DNA of 64,000 nt from Isoetes taiwanensis. Its lineage: Eukaryota; Streptophyta; Lycopodiopsida; Isoetales; Isoetaceae. Positions 23,697-33,995 of this stretch are shown here, piece after piece. The stretch covers positions 2,044,001 to 2,108,000 of the forward strand of contig JAJEKV010000035.1 of the NCBI GenBank assembly GCA_021234155.1. The letters run 5' to 3'. Position 1 is the stretch's first letter. Every line of letters starts with the position of its first letter. The translations under genes were made by a program, and so were the position numbers. Under the pieces are notes generated by a model. It saw only the letters and a program-made list of their open reading frames with translations, was not told where the DNA came from and did not search any database.

Positions 23697-23860
23697 TAGG
23701 CAGATCTTGTGGGAAGACATAGGAATCGGAGGAAGATCTTGCGGGAAGACACAGGGATCTTGAATCGGAGGAAGATCTTTCGGGAAGACACAGGAATTGG
23801 AGGTCTTGCAGTCGGAGGTCTTGCAGTCTTGAGGTCTTGCAGTCTTGCAATGTAAGGTCT
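23697..23860 (+). repeat. Short minisatellite of AGATCTTGCGGGAAGACA-type units
   Basis: Three units of about 30-38 bp (GGAATCGGAGGAAGATCTTG type) are followed by shorter GGTCTTGCAGTC units. Short open frames across it reflect the repeat. Confidence 0.7.
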
Positions 23861-24435
23861 TGCTAGGATCTAAAGCTTTGGCCGAGCTCTTCCTTCTTTG
23901 CTATGTTTATGCTCTGAATATTATTTTAAGGCTTTGTTCACAGAGAAGCAGGTCGAATGTAGTAGTAGGGCTTTGGAGGGCGGGATCTTGAAATCACACC
24001 TCTTACCCGGAGCTTTTGCAGCAGGATTACTTCTGTATTTCTCTAACCCTAGCATGATTTCTGAGGTAAGAAGGTTCTAGCTATTGATCTCATAGTTCTG
24101 CAGTTTCTACTCTGAAAACTTATGGAAAAGCATTATGGGGCAATCTTGCAGATAAATTTGGTCCTTTCTCTTTTGTAAAATGAGGTTTGAGGTGATTTAG
24201 AAGGTGATTTCGCAGGTGGATTTTGATGATTTTGCAAGCACTTTCAGGTAAAAATTTGAGATATTCTGAGTTATTTCTTCTCTTTGCAAGTAATTTCTAG
24301 AGCCAGATGCCTGTACTTGCTTTGTTTCTGGAACAGCAACTTGCCATTTGAGACATTACAACAGGTGCAAGATTACAAGGGGTTTTCAGAAGAAGATATA
24401 GAAGAAGATAGAGCCATTTTGAAGATAGAGCCTTG

Positions 24436-25374
24436 ATGAATATTGCAGCAGAAGTTAATCAGAAAGGTTGGTGTGCAGAAACCCAAGTAGTTCTCAAGAG
24501 CTTGAACTTTACACTAGGGCCATTTTAGGTTGGTCAGATTGTGAGAAATATTGATGTTGATGCATCATTTAATTTTTTTGAATGGACTAAAAAGATGCTT
24601 GTATATCAACCTGCTATATATGATTACAATGTGCTGTTGGAATATTTGGTTGCAGAACAGAAGTTTGGGTTAGTTGAATGTTTACTGAAAGAAATGCAGA
24701 ATGATCAATGCAAGCCAGATTACAGAACGTTCAAGATGCTATTAACATGCCATGGTAAAGTAGCAAAAGTAGAACAACATTTTGAAGCTCTCATTAAAAA
24801 TTATGCCGAAGCAAATAAGATTAAGGGTATTGTTAAAACATTTGAGGACACTGCGAGCCTTGCTTGGAAGCCTTCAATGAGCATTTACACCTTTGCAATG
24901 AATAACTTAGTAAAATATGGTTATCATCACCAAGCTATTGAATTACGTAAAAGGATGATTAATCCACGGAAAAAGATCAACATTAATATTTACAAAGTCC
25001 TGATATTTGCATTGTGTAAAGCAAAAAAGCTGGAAATCTGCTCTAAGTTGGTTCGAGAGATGGAAAGTGGTGGATGTAAGCCGGATTTTCATGTATATAC
25101 ATCTCTTGTAACTTCTAATGCAAAGGCAATAAGATCTGATGACGCATATATATTCTATGAAGAAATGATGAAGAATGGTTTTACACCTACATTGTCCACA
25201 CATAATCTGCTTATAGATTGTCTAGGAAAGACGGGAAATATCAATTTAGCATACAAGGTCTTTGAGGGATTAGCAGAGAAAGGATGCAAACCAGAGTTGG
25301 TGAAACAAAGTTTAATTAGTCCTTTTAAACAAAGTTTACATTTAATCAGTCCTTTAAACAAAGTTTACATTTGA
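24436..25374 (+). pseudogene. P-class PPR protein fragment captured inside the TIR element
   Basis: An ATG at 24436 opens 30 codons ending in an in-frame TAG (24526-24528), and the same frame then runs open to 25374. PPR-like helices are legible: YDYNVLLEYLVAEQKFGLVE, CKPDYRTFKMLL, CKPDFHVYTSLVTSNAKAI and STHNLLIDCLGKTGNINLAY. The fragment stops after CKPELVK, where tandem copies of CCTTTTAAACAAAGTTTACA begin. P-class PPRs normally stabilise or process organelle RNAs. The nonsense codon and truncated 3' end suggest gene capture, not a working gene. Confidence 0.75.
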
Positions 25375-26095
25375 GGCTCTAAAACAGGCATGAATTTTAG
25401 ATTTGAATTATGCTTGTTTTACATTGCTATTAGTCCTTTTAAACAAAGTTTACATCTGAGACCCTAAAACAGGCATGAATTTTAGATTTGAAAAGGGAAT
25501 CCACTTGATACCACTGTTAAAACGATTGACGAAGATGACAACAACAAAGAAAACCTTCATGCTAAGCAAGTTCCACTTGATATTTAAAACTCTTCGACCT
25601 AATCGAGTTCAAGTGCCATTATTATTTATTATTTGACTTGCATTCTTTCTAGAGTACTTAAAATTGACTATCTTTATCTATGCGCGCATAGACAAATCGC
25701 TATTCAAAAAGGTTCCGCTTGACGCTTAAAAACGAAATTGGCCTTGTTTAATGCAAATGTGATGATTACATTTTCATGAGCTTATATCTCTCCTATGTAT
25801 TTGAACTAATGTGTCTTTCTCTATGTGCGCATAGGCTATGTGTAATGTATTTTGCAATATTGTATCATAAAAGCCCATTTTTTGTTCTACTTTGACCACA
25901 ATATTTTCACCACTCCAAAAATGGTTCTTTTCAATGTGCAACCTTTTTTTTTTGTTCTTATGTTTTAAAAAATATGCCAAAAGTACCAAATTTTGGTGTT
26001 TTTGAAAAAGGAATCTACAATTGCACCACAGGTCATTAGTGCGTTTGCACCGTCACCTTGTTAATTATAATATAGATCAACATGTTGAAAACGTG

Positions 26096-27573
26096 TTATG
26101 GTATGATTGTTCCATCGCAATACTTCCCATCCAATGCTTTAGCAGCTGCAAACAAGCAAACTCGTCAAAATCATATCACATAGAGTGCAAGTGTTAAAAT
26201 GTGTTTGAAGTAATCACCTGCTTTAGCGAGGGTAAAGGTAGAATCGTCTTGAAGGGGTGTCCAGAATCCATAGCCTTGTAGTCCTTTAGATTTCAAATAG
26301 TTCACCTTGTTTGTGATCGACCATGCATCATCATATCCGGTCCAGGTCGTGCCGCTATATGCATATGTAGACTTGGTAGATGTATCATGGACAACAGTGG
26401 CCCCAGAACTAGCAATAGAGGCATAAGAAGGTGTAGCATAAGTTGGATTTGCAGGATCTCCAAGACCATGATTGGATGTAGTCAAGGTCCAAGTCACTCC
26501 ATATGCAGGGAATCCATACACAATCTTTTGTGCACCGAGATAGCTCAACCATTTTGTCAATCCATAATCACCATTCAGAGTGGGATAAGTAGGGTCATAA
26601 AGGGGTCCTGTGTTATTGGTGTAATTTTCCCATTCACCATGAAGACCAAAACTATTGACAAGTAACCAGATGAGATTTGATTGAATCGAGGAGGTTGGAT
26701 AAGACGCACCTCCCATCCAATCAGCTAGAGGATTCTTATAGTAAACAGCAGCAGTAAGAAGCATGCTGGGAGCACGCACACGCCATTCTTGGAACAGAAG
26801 GCCAAGGTTAGTCATGTCACCAGCGGCGATGTCAGGGTATTCCCAATCAAGGTCTAGACCATCAAAGTTATATGTTCTGGCAAGGGCAATGCTGCTGGTG
26901 ATAAAGGTAGAGTGATATTTAGAGGCGCTAACCATGCGAGAAAAGGCATAGCGGTCACTATCAAAAACCCCAATGGAGATGAGAGTTTTGACATTAGGGT
27001 TTTTGAGGCGAACCTCAGAGACAAAGGAGGAGATGGTGGTGTCGTCGGCGACGAAGACAGTGAAATCAAAGTTGAGGTGGGCATAGGCATAGAGGAGATG
27101 GGTATAGAGGCAAGAGTTGATAGTAGAGGGGTCATCTTCCCACTTGCCCCAAGAACCAAGTTTGATGGAAGAGCCGGGGCTGGGGGGGGAAATTTTGGGG
27201 GGTGGCGCCGAGCGTGGGGGGCGCTTTGGCAGTTGGCCCGCAAAGAGGGGCGAGGAGGTGCCGCGAGAAGCCATATAGTGGCTGCAACAATAGCCGGAGT
27301 CACAGGAGGCCATATTGGCCCGCTTACCACACCGCTCTTGGTTGCACTGGCTTTGGCGGCGGTTCCGCTGATCTGCGGCCGTCGTGTACGCGCACCATCC
27401 ATGTTGGCTGCAAAGAATACCGGAGAGCAATATGCTCCTCCCCGCCTGGCTCCCGCACCTCTCTGCGCTTCAACGCTCTGCGGCAATACCCGGAGGGCAA
27501 TATGCTCTGGCTTCAATGCTCTTCATTGCTAAAGCCCCTACCAAAGCGCCCATACTAGCACTATTGCCCCCAT
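26096..27573 (-). CDS. Chitinase C4: two hevein (CBM18) domains plus GH18 with intact catalytic motif
   Basis: Exon 1 runs from ATG 27573 to 26218, intron 26146-26217 (72 bp, GT-AG), last exon 26096-26145 ending CDGTIIP. The GH18 domain (26218 to about 27170) is open throughout and keeps the full DxxDxDxE motif ([11 protein letters not shown]), plus [20 protein letters not shown] and [12 protein letters not shown]. Class V-like enzymes of this fold cleave chitin by substrate-assisted retention. The N-terminus is damaged: the signal peptide frame (MGAIVLVWAL) shifts within about 35 nt, and hevein domains 1 and 2 have lost several cysteines. The linker is much shorter than in C2. It is the best candidate for an active enzyme if the 5' lesions are sequencing errors. 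A DNA transposon sits 28 bp past its stop. Confidence 0.88.
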
Positions 27574-27607
27574 TGCTCAAATCTGCGTTTTGGATTTTTA
27601 TTTGCTT

Positions 27608-27616
27608 GCTCTTATA
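27608..27616 (-). promoter_or_regulatory. TATA box of chitinase C4
   Basis: Minus-strand TATAAGAGC, 35-43 bp upstream of ATG 27573. The upstream module repeats near 27896, where a second TATAAGAGC occurs in the same context. Confidence 0.6.
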
Positions 27617-28173
27617 GCTCCCAAATCATTATCATATTCTACATTTCTCCACCATATCGCCAATCTCTCTCCATGACCAGTTCGGTTCGTTCTAGTGGAG
27701 AAGTCGTCCTGTTTTGCTTGATTTCTTAAATCACAATGTATGCGATGCATGATATTTTTGCGGTTTATTCAACGCGAGGTAGGTCGCCACTCTCCACCAG
27801 TTCTACGGATTTTACAAAGATCGGGCCTGTTTCGCAATCGCGTTTTGGGTTTTGATCCGGACCACACAATCTGGCGTTTTGGGTTTTCGCTGCTTGCTCT
27901 TATAGCTCCCAAAATCATTATCATATTCTAGTGAAGAAGGACTCTTGTTTGTAACGCGGCGAGCCAGCTGTTTCACCGCAAACAGCGAGCTCCTAACTTT
28001 TTTTTATAAAAAAAGTCAAACTTTTTTTTTTACACAGCTCTTGGTTGCACTGGCTTTGGCTTGGTTGCACTGGGATTTGTTGCTCTTATAGATTCAAAGA
28101 ACCACTAGATTTAATTGCAGGATATTATAATACCAAATGGTTATAGGACCCCTTCACAATATAATAAAAATCG
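27617..28173. promoter_or_regulatory. Chitinase C4 upstream module
   Basis: Non-coding. It contains the repeated family upstream module (TCTACATTTCTCCACCATAT, TGATTTCTTAAATCACAATG) and T-rich runs at 27990-28035. From about 28075 it overlaps the outer part of an inverted repeat with 37290-37460. No gene is seen. Confidence 0.5.
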
Positions 28174-29662
28174 GAGAACATAAAATATTACTAAATCACT
28201 AAAGTAAAAAAGTCAATATCAATATAATAAATTTGCAACATGTAGTTCTTGCAACCTTATCGCTAAGTGCAACCTTTTGTATTTTTTTTTAAGTTTTGAC
28301 CATTGTTAAACCATTGAATTATCACGTATAAACAATGGATACACCAAAATGTGCAAATACATGCACATATACAGTGGTTCGATCAAGCCTAAGACTGAAC
28401 CTGAACCTGATAAGCTCCGATGAAGGCACATGCAGCCCAAATTTGAAGAAGCTGGGCGTTTTTTTAAGTTTTGGTTTGTGTCCGAATGGAGCATGTCGGG
28501 TTCAGCTGCCTCCAAGCAACCACTGCATCTTCAACCGGAACAAAATCCGAAACTCCACAACAACAGGAAAAAACCCTTTCTAAATGGTGAGAGTTATCCC
28601 GTGGCTAAAACACAAAGCAGGTGAGGGAAGAAATCTAAAGAAATTGTGTGGTGTGGTGGGTGCAGACAGACAAAGCATCACGGAACATAAAATATTACTA
28701 AATCACTAAAGTAAAAAAGTCAACATCAATATAATAAATTTGCAACATGTAGTTCTTGCAACCTTATCGCTAAGTGCAACCTTTTGTATTTTTTTTTTAA
28801 GTTTTGACCATTGTTAAACCATTGAATTATCACGTATAAACAATGGATACATTAAAATGTGGAAATACATGCACATATATAGTGGTTCGATCAAGCCTGA
28901 GCCTGAACCTGATAAGCTCCGAAGAAGGCACATGTAGCCCAAATTTGAAGAAGCGGGCAGGGTTTGTGTCTGGAATGGAGCATGTCGGGTTCAACTGCCT
29001 CCAAGCAACCACTGCATCTTCAACCGGAACAAAATCCGAAACTCCACAAAACCAGGAAAAAAACCCTTTCTAAATGGTGAGAGTTATCCCGTGGCTAAAA
29101 CACAAAGCAGGTGAGGGAAGAAATCTAAAGAAATTGTGTGGTGTGGTGGGTGCAGACAGACAAGGCATCACGGAACATAAAATATTACTAAATCACTAAA
29201 GTAAAAAAGTCAACATCAATATAATAAATTTGCAACATGTAGTTCTTGCAACCTTATCGCTAAGTGCAATCTTTTGTATTTTTTTTTTTAAGTTTTGATC
29301 ATTGTTAAACCATTAAATTATCACGTATAAACAATGGATACACCAAAATGTGCAAATACATGCACATATACAGTGGTTCGATCAAGCATGAGCCTGAACC
29401 TAATAAGCTCCGAAGAAGGCACATGCAACCCAAATTTGAAGAAGGTGGTTTGTGTCCGGAATGGAGCATGTCGGGTCAAACCGCCTCCAAGCAACCAATC
29501 GCGATCTTCAACAGGAACAAAAATCAAACTCCACAACAACAGAAAAACCCTTTCTAAATGGTGAGAGTTATCCCCGTGGCTAAAACACAAAGCGTGTGAG
29601 GGAAGAAATCTAAAGAAATTGTGTGGTGTGGTGGGTGGTGCATGCAAAAGACAAGGCATCAC
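28174..29662 (+). repeat. Three tandem copies of a 490-510-bp unit
   Basis: Units 28174-28682, 28683-29172 and 29173-29662 each begin GAACATAAAATATTACTAAA and end near GGTGTGGTGGGTG. Short open frames recurring in each unit have no signature. The array interrupts one arm of a large inverted repeat. Confidence 0.9.
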
Positions 29663-30000
29663 GGCAGAGGTGGCAGAAGGAGGGCTCTGGGTGCAGATAC
29701 CGTGAGGGCGAGATACCGGGGAGGGCGTCGGCGTGCATTTGTCCGCGAGGATCGGCCGATCCGCTCTCGATTTGATCAGGACTCAAATCAGGTGGAACTA
29801 CCAGATTAGAACAGGGGCCACATGCATGAATCCGGCCTCTGTCCCCCGAAAACGTAGAAACGAAACTAACAAAAAAAGAAAAATATGAAGTAGAAGAAGA
29901 AGAAGAAACATTGAAATAAAAGCTACTACAAAAAAAGAAGATAATCACCCAACCCAACCTTTGGCCAAAATCTTATAAACATCTACAGTAAACCTTCTAG
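29663..30000. other. Non-coding spacer
   Basis: Follows the triple repeat. It contains a GA-rich stretch (29680-29730) and A-rich microsatellite-like runs (29870-29940). No gene. Confidence 0.35.
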
Positions 30001-30546
30001 TCAAAAGCACATTTTATTGAAAAAAAGGTCACTAGAGTTGTTATTCCGTGACCAATTATATAGAAGAATAAAGAAAACGAGTCTCTTATGAATATCCTTT
30101 GAAACGCTATATGGCCACATTCTAATTATAATGTGCAACACACAACTCGTATTATTTTTCTTTTCAATAATATGTGATTTGCAGAGCATTGATAAAAGAA
30201 GTGTAGAAAATATGAGAATATGTTGTTAAGTTTGACTAAGTGAAGAACCTGACATGAAGTGAGCAAGATTTCTGGTTATTCTATCTCCAATACATTTGTT
30301 AGTTTCTAAGTAGACTAATATATCGACATGGAATGATTAGATATCTCAATATTTTATTTTCAATATATATTTGGATTGCATTGTAAACATAAATAAAGAT
30401 AAGATAGGAAAGTTTTTTGGTGTACATAGATGTCTCCTAAAGTCAGAGGGACCTCGTCCACCATGTATAATAGAGGTTAGCTGTCGACTCATGTATTCTC
30501 AGTATTAAAGCCTAAATTTGGTTCTTTATTCGACATCACCATAAGT
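30001..30546 (+). repeat. Inverted repeat, left arm (partner 36771-37281)
   Basis: From TCAAAAGCACATTTTATTGA to ACATCACCATAAGT this arm is the reverse complement of 36771-37281 with high identity. A further matching part of the left arm lies at 28075-28252, split off by the triple repeat. The arms enclose the hevein membrane gene, the minisatellite and the receptor kinase copy. Confidence 0.88.
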
Positions 30547-30589
30547 ATATCCAAGATTTCAACATTTCAAAGTATATCCAACATTTCAA

Positions 30590-31190
30590 GTGTTCTTCTT
30601 CTTATTTTATCTTATCTTATCTATTCTATTGACATGCTTGGGGCTATCAGCCACCACAGCACAAGATTGTGGTAAAGCAATTGCAGGCACTCTTTGTGAT
30701 GCTAATAAATGTTGCAGCCAATTTGGCTATTGTGGCACCACTTCTGAGTATTGTGGTATTGGATGCCAGAGCCAGTGCAATAGTACTGCTATTACCAACA
30801 CAATTGGAGGATGTGGTATTCAAGCTAACAATGCCCTTTGTATGAATAATGAATATTGTAGCAAGTATGGATATTGTGGGACTACTTTAGCTTATTGTGG
30901 TAATGGATGTCAGAGCCAATGTAATGGAAGTAACAATAATAATATTGCAACTCTACCATCTCCGTCTTCCTCCCCATCTTCATCTCCATCTCTGTCTTCG
31001 TCTCCTTCATCTATATCACCATCACAACCATTGCCATTGCAATCATCGTCGTCATCATCATTAGAGTTGTTTTATATTTAGACTTGCTTTGTGGCCATCC
31101 TGCTCTTTTATACAGACAAAGTATAGAAAGATGTGGCCAGATTTTTGATGGTGAAGCTGCTGAACCTATTCTTCTTGATTTTATCTAAAT
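30590..31190 (+). pseudogene. Membrane-anchored double-hevein protein derived from a receptor kinase by kinase deletion (copy A)
   Basis: The frame from 30590 reads a hydrophobic leader, hevein domain 1 with eight cysteines (DCGKAIAGTLCDANKCCSQF to CQSQCN), hevein domain 2 with seven ([10 protein letters not shown] replaces one CC pair) and a Ser/Pro linker. In the next frame follow a strong membrane helix ([17 protein letters not shown]) and directly [20 protein letters not shown] plus [14 protein letters not shown] and a stop. That tail is the kinase C-terminus of the receptor family, so the catalytic domain has been removed. The expected ATG (compare 6899) reads ATA, a 25-bp insertion sits in the leader, and the helix is one frame off; copy B has no such shift at the helix. 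It could be a chitin-binding decoy or a relic. Confidence 0.68.
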
Positions 31191-32690
31191 CTTTCTTCTT
31201 TCTTTTCAACCAACCTCAGGTGTAAGTTATACAAATATCTTAGAAGCTACAAGTTCAGCTACATAACACAAGTGTTACTTCGAAGAGACGAAGAAAATAA
31301 ATTAATAAATAGATCAATAGCCTTGTATCTTATCAAAAAAACCTATACAACACCTACAATATAACTTTTTCTTGATAATCAATTGTATTTTTCTCCTTTG
31401 CAGATCATCCTCTACAAACACATCCAAGTTTATTTCAGAATTTTTTTCTTTTGGTACTTGATTCCGAACCAAGCATATATCATATGGAATGGAATAGAGG
31501 CACGGTACTCTCCATAGATTCAAGATGTTTTCTGAAAATTAGCTTAGCCGTAGTTCGTAAGCTGATAGTTGACCTTGAGTTAGGTGCATCGATGCCATAT
31601 CCACAGAGATCTACAACTATGCAAGCTTGGCAACGGTTTCTTATATCCATGCTTTCCCCATTAATTGTGGGTTGTAGATGATGTTTATTAGAACAAGAAC
31701 ACCAGGTATATAAACAAATGATTGTCCCTCGACACCAAGCATTTTCAAGGATGTGCCCAGTAATGGTTTTGCATCTTTTGCCTCATAAGGATAAATATCG
31801 ATCTCATTTTTATTTGGTTGATTATCAAAGATATCAAGATTTCAAAACAAAGAATCTCTATTCATTGTCATTCATGAGGCACAGAATGAATGTAAGAAGT
31901 TCATTTACACTCTTCCACTCTCTATTAAATTAGAAAGACAGATAGAATTACACCATCCTCAGGCACATAAGGATACATCAATGAGAAATATATTATTTGA
32001 GGGCTGACCTAGAAATTTTATTGCCACTGTAGAGAATTGAGAAAGTAAGCAACTGCGTGTGAATGCATTCAAAACATCTAGATCCAAGTTATGTAATTAC
32101 TTAAGGGTTTGAGGCTTTTAGAAGGTATTTCATGTTTTTTCCAGCAATTACCTTGCGGGTGTTGTATGTTTCTGGATTTTAGAAATAGATTTGAAGAAAA
32201 GACATAAGTGATTAGAGGTTAGATAGTATTCTCATAGCCATTGGCATGGCAGTAGAAAAAAAGTTGTGTACACTATCATATTTAGGAGGATCTGGAACAA
32301 CAAATATTCTTCTTTTGCCTTGTATATTAGAAAAAGTGCCATGACTAAGATCTTGCTGCAGCTATATGAAGTTGTTGAAGCAAATGTGATGCTCTTTACC
32401 TTCACTGCAATAAAGATGTATTTGCAGAATTATGATCAGGTTGGAGAAGGTTCAGTGAAGATGCAATGAGTCTACAATGAAGGTGGAATGAGTTTGCAAA
32501 CACGTCTTCATTGCAATGAAGTGTGGTATGAAGAGCATCCCTATCTATCTCTTTTCTACCACATTCTAACAATCATCACTATATTACTATATGCTTGACC
32601 TAAAATGGCATATGGATTTCTCTTTATTAGTCTAAAGTAGTGTAGTGACTTGTTTTTGTCCCCAACATCAAAAGATGAAGCTATTGCATG
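31191..32690. other. Non-coding stretch between hevein membrane gene and minisatellite
   Basis: It matches 48540-50040 in copy B almost throughout. No coding region with recognisable family features is seen. Confidence 0.4.
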
Positions 32691-33330
32691 CTTTCGTGCC
32701 ACCTAGGCTCTAGCATGCCAAGGTGGCTCAAACATGCCACCTAGGCTCTAACATGCCAAGGTGGCTTAAAACATGCCACCTAGGCTCCAATATGCCATGG
32801 TGGCTCCAACATGCCAAGGTGGCTCAAACATGCCACGTGGGCTCCAACATGTCACCTAGGCTCTAAAAATGCCAAGGTGGCTCAAACATGCCATGTGGCC
32901 TCAAACATGCCACCTAGGCTCTAACCTGCCAAGGTGGCTCCAACATGCCAAGGTGGCTTAAACATGCCTCATGGGCTCCATCATGCCACCTAGGCTCTAA
33001 TATGCCATCTAGGCTCAAACATGCCACCTAAGCTCTAACATGGCAAGGTGGCTCCAACATGCCAAGGTGGACAAACATGCCACCTAGGCTCCAACATGTC
33101 AAGGTGGCTCAAACATGCCACTACGGGCTCCAACATGCCAAAATGGCTCAAACATGTTATTTGGGCTCCAACATGCCACATAGGCTCCTACATGCCAAGG
33201 TAGCCCAAATATGCCAAGGTGGCTCAAACATGCCACCTAGGCTCCAACATGCCACCTAGGCTCAAACATGCCAAGGTGGCTCAAACATGCCACATGGGCT
33301 CCAACAAGCCACCTAGGCTCTAGCATAAAG
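32691..33330 (+). repeat. Minisatellite of alternating CCACCTAGG and CCAAGGTGG units (copy A)
   Basis: More than 30 units of about 19-20 bp alternate two near-palindromic cores: ATGCCACCTAGGCTCYA and ATGCCAAGGTGGCTCAA. Each unit begins ACATGCC. The open frame across it is a repeat artefact. Confidence 0.92.
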
Positions 33331-33995
33331 GACTTTTGAACTTCAAACTTTAAGGAATTATTTCTAAAATTCTACCATAGATTTTTCTAATTCTTTTTTG
33401 TGATAGATTTCATATCATGATTTACAAAATGGAAGAATTAGAATTCCTAAGAAAAAAAATCATTTTTGCAAAATAATGTGAGCAATGTTAAAGACTGTGA
33501 GAATAAACTTGACCCCTTCGCATTCGGCTCCACGTTATATTTGGTAATAGAAGTTTTCTATATTTTTCATAAATTTTTCCTTATATGTACACTCATGGAG
33601 GACAACATATTGTAAGTATGTAGACAAATTCTTTATCTCAGAGCTATAATAGAATTTCAAAAAAAGTGTACGAATGAACCCATTTGGGTTCATCAAGGGA
33701 CAACTCTAGTGTTAAGATAAAAGAATTATTCGTTGTATCATATCCTATCTGTGCTGAATTATTCATTGTATCCTATTCTATCTGTGCTTTAAGATAAAAA
33801 AATTATTCGTTGTATCCTATCCTATCTGTGCCAAAAAGTCATGTCATATCCTATCCTATCTGTGCTGAATATTTTCTATTGGGCAATAGTGGCTACAGTG
33901 TTTTTTAAGCGTTGCTTAGCTTCCCTATTCATGTAATGTCAATACTAAAATACTAAAGGGTTAAGCTGGGTTCTTAGTTTCTGCATTACTAAAGC
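33331..33995 (+). other. Upstream region of hevein receptor kinase copy A
   Basis: From about 33714 it matches 6640-6898. It includes TCCTATCCTATCTGTG repeats. No gene is seen in 33331-33713. Confidence 0.5.

Larger units (their letters stand above)
22573..25834. repeat. Seven dispersed copies of the palindrome CTATGCGCGCATAG
   Basis: Copies or one-to-three-base variants are at 22573, 22636, 23129, 23200, 23587, 25678 and 25821. Exact palindromes occur at 22636-22649 and 25678-25691. They flank the captured PPR region on both sides, and I found none outside this element. The arrangement resembles subterminal binding sites for a transposase. Confidence 0.85.
22229..26062 (+). mobile_element. 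3.8-kb DNA transposon-like element with terminal inverted repeats, carrying a PPR fragment
   Basis: The ends are ACAAGGTGAC (22229) and GTCACCTTGT (to 26062). They are flanked by AATTA on both sides (22224-22228, 26063-26067). The paralogous flanks of C1 and C2 have one uninterrupted CACAATTATAATATAG, a perfect empty site for a 5-bp duplication. TTAA at both junctions is an alternative reading but would need a 4-bp loss in the paralogs. Inside both ends are related words (GGTGCAAA or TTTGCACC, and ATGACCTG). No transposase is recognisable, so the element is non-autonomous. It carries a P-class PPR fragment and seven copies of a palindrome. Confidence 0.85.

Noticed and set aside
22226-26064. 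TTAA at both ends as a piggyBac signature
   Set aside because: The paralogous empty sites fit a 5-bp AATTA duplication exactly; TTAA would need an extra 4-bp loss. Kept as an alternative only.
28376-28390. GTGGTTCGATCAAGCC resembles a tRNA T-loop, repeated in each 490-bp unit
   Set aside because: No D-arm box or cloverleaf upstream; it is part of the tandem repeat.
33059-33259. Open frame across the minisatellite
   Set aside because: It is a by-product of the repeat period and has no protein signature; the array is also not CRISPR-like because there are no unique spacers.
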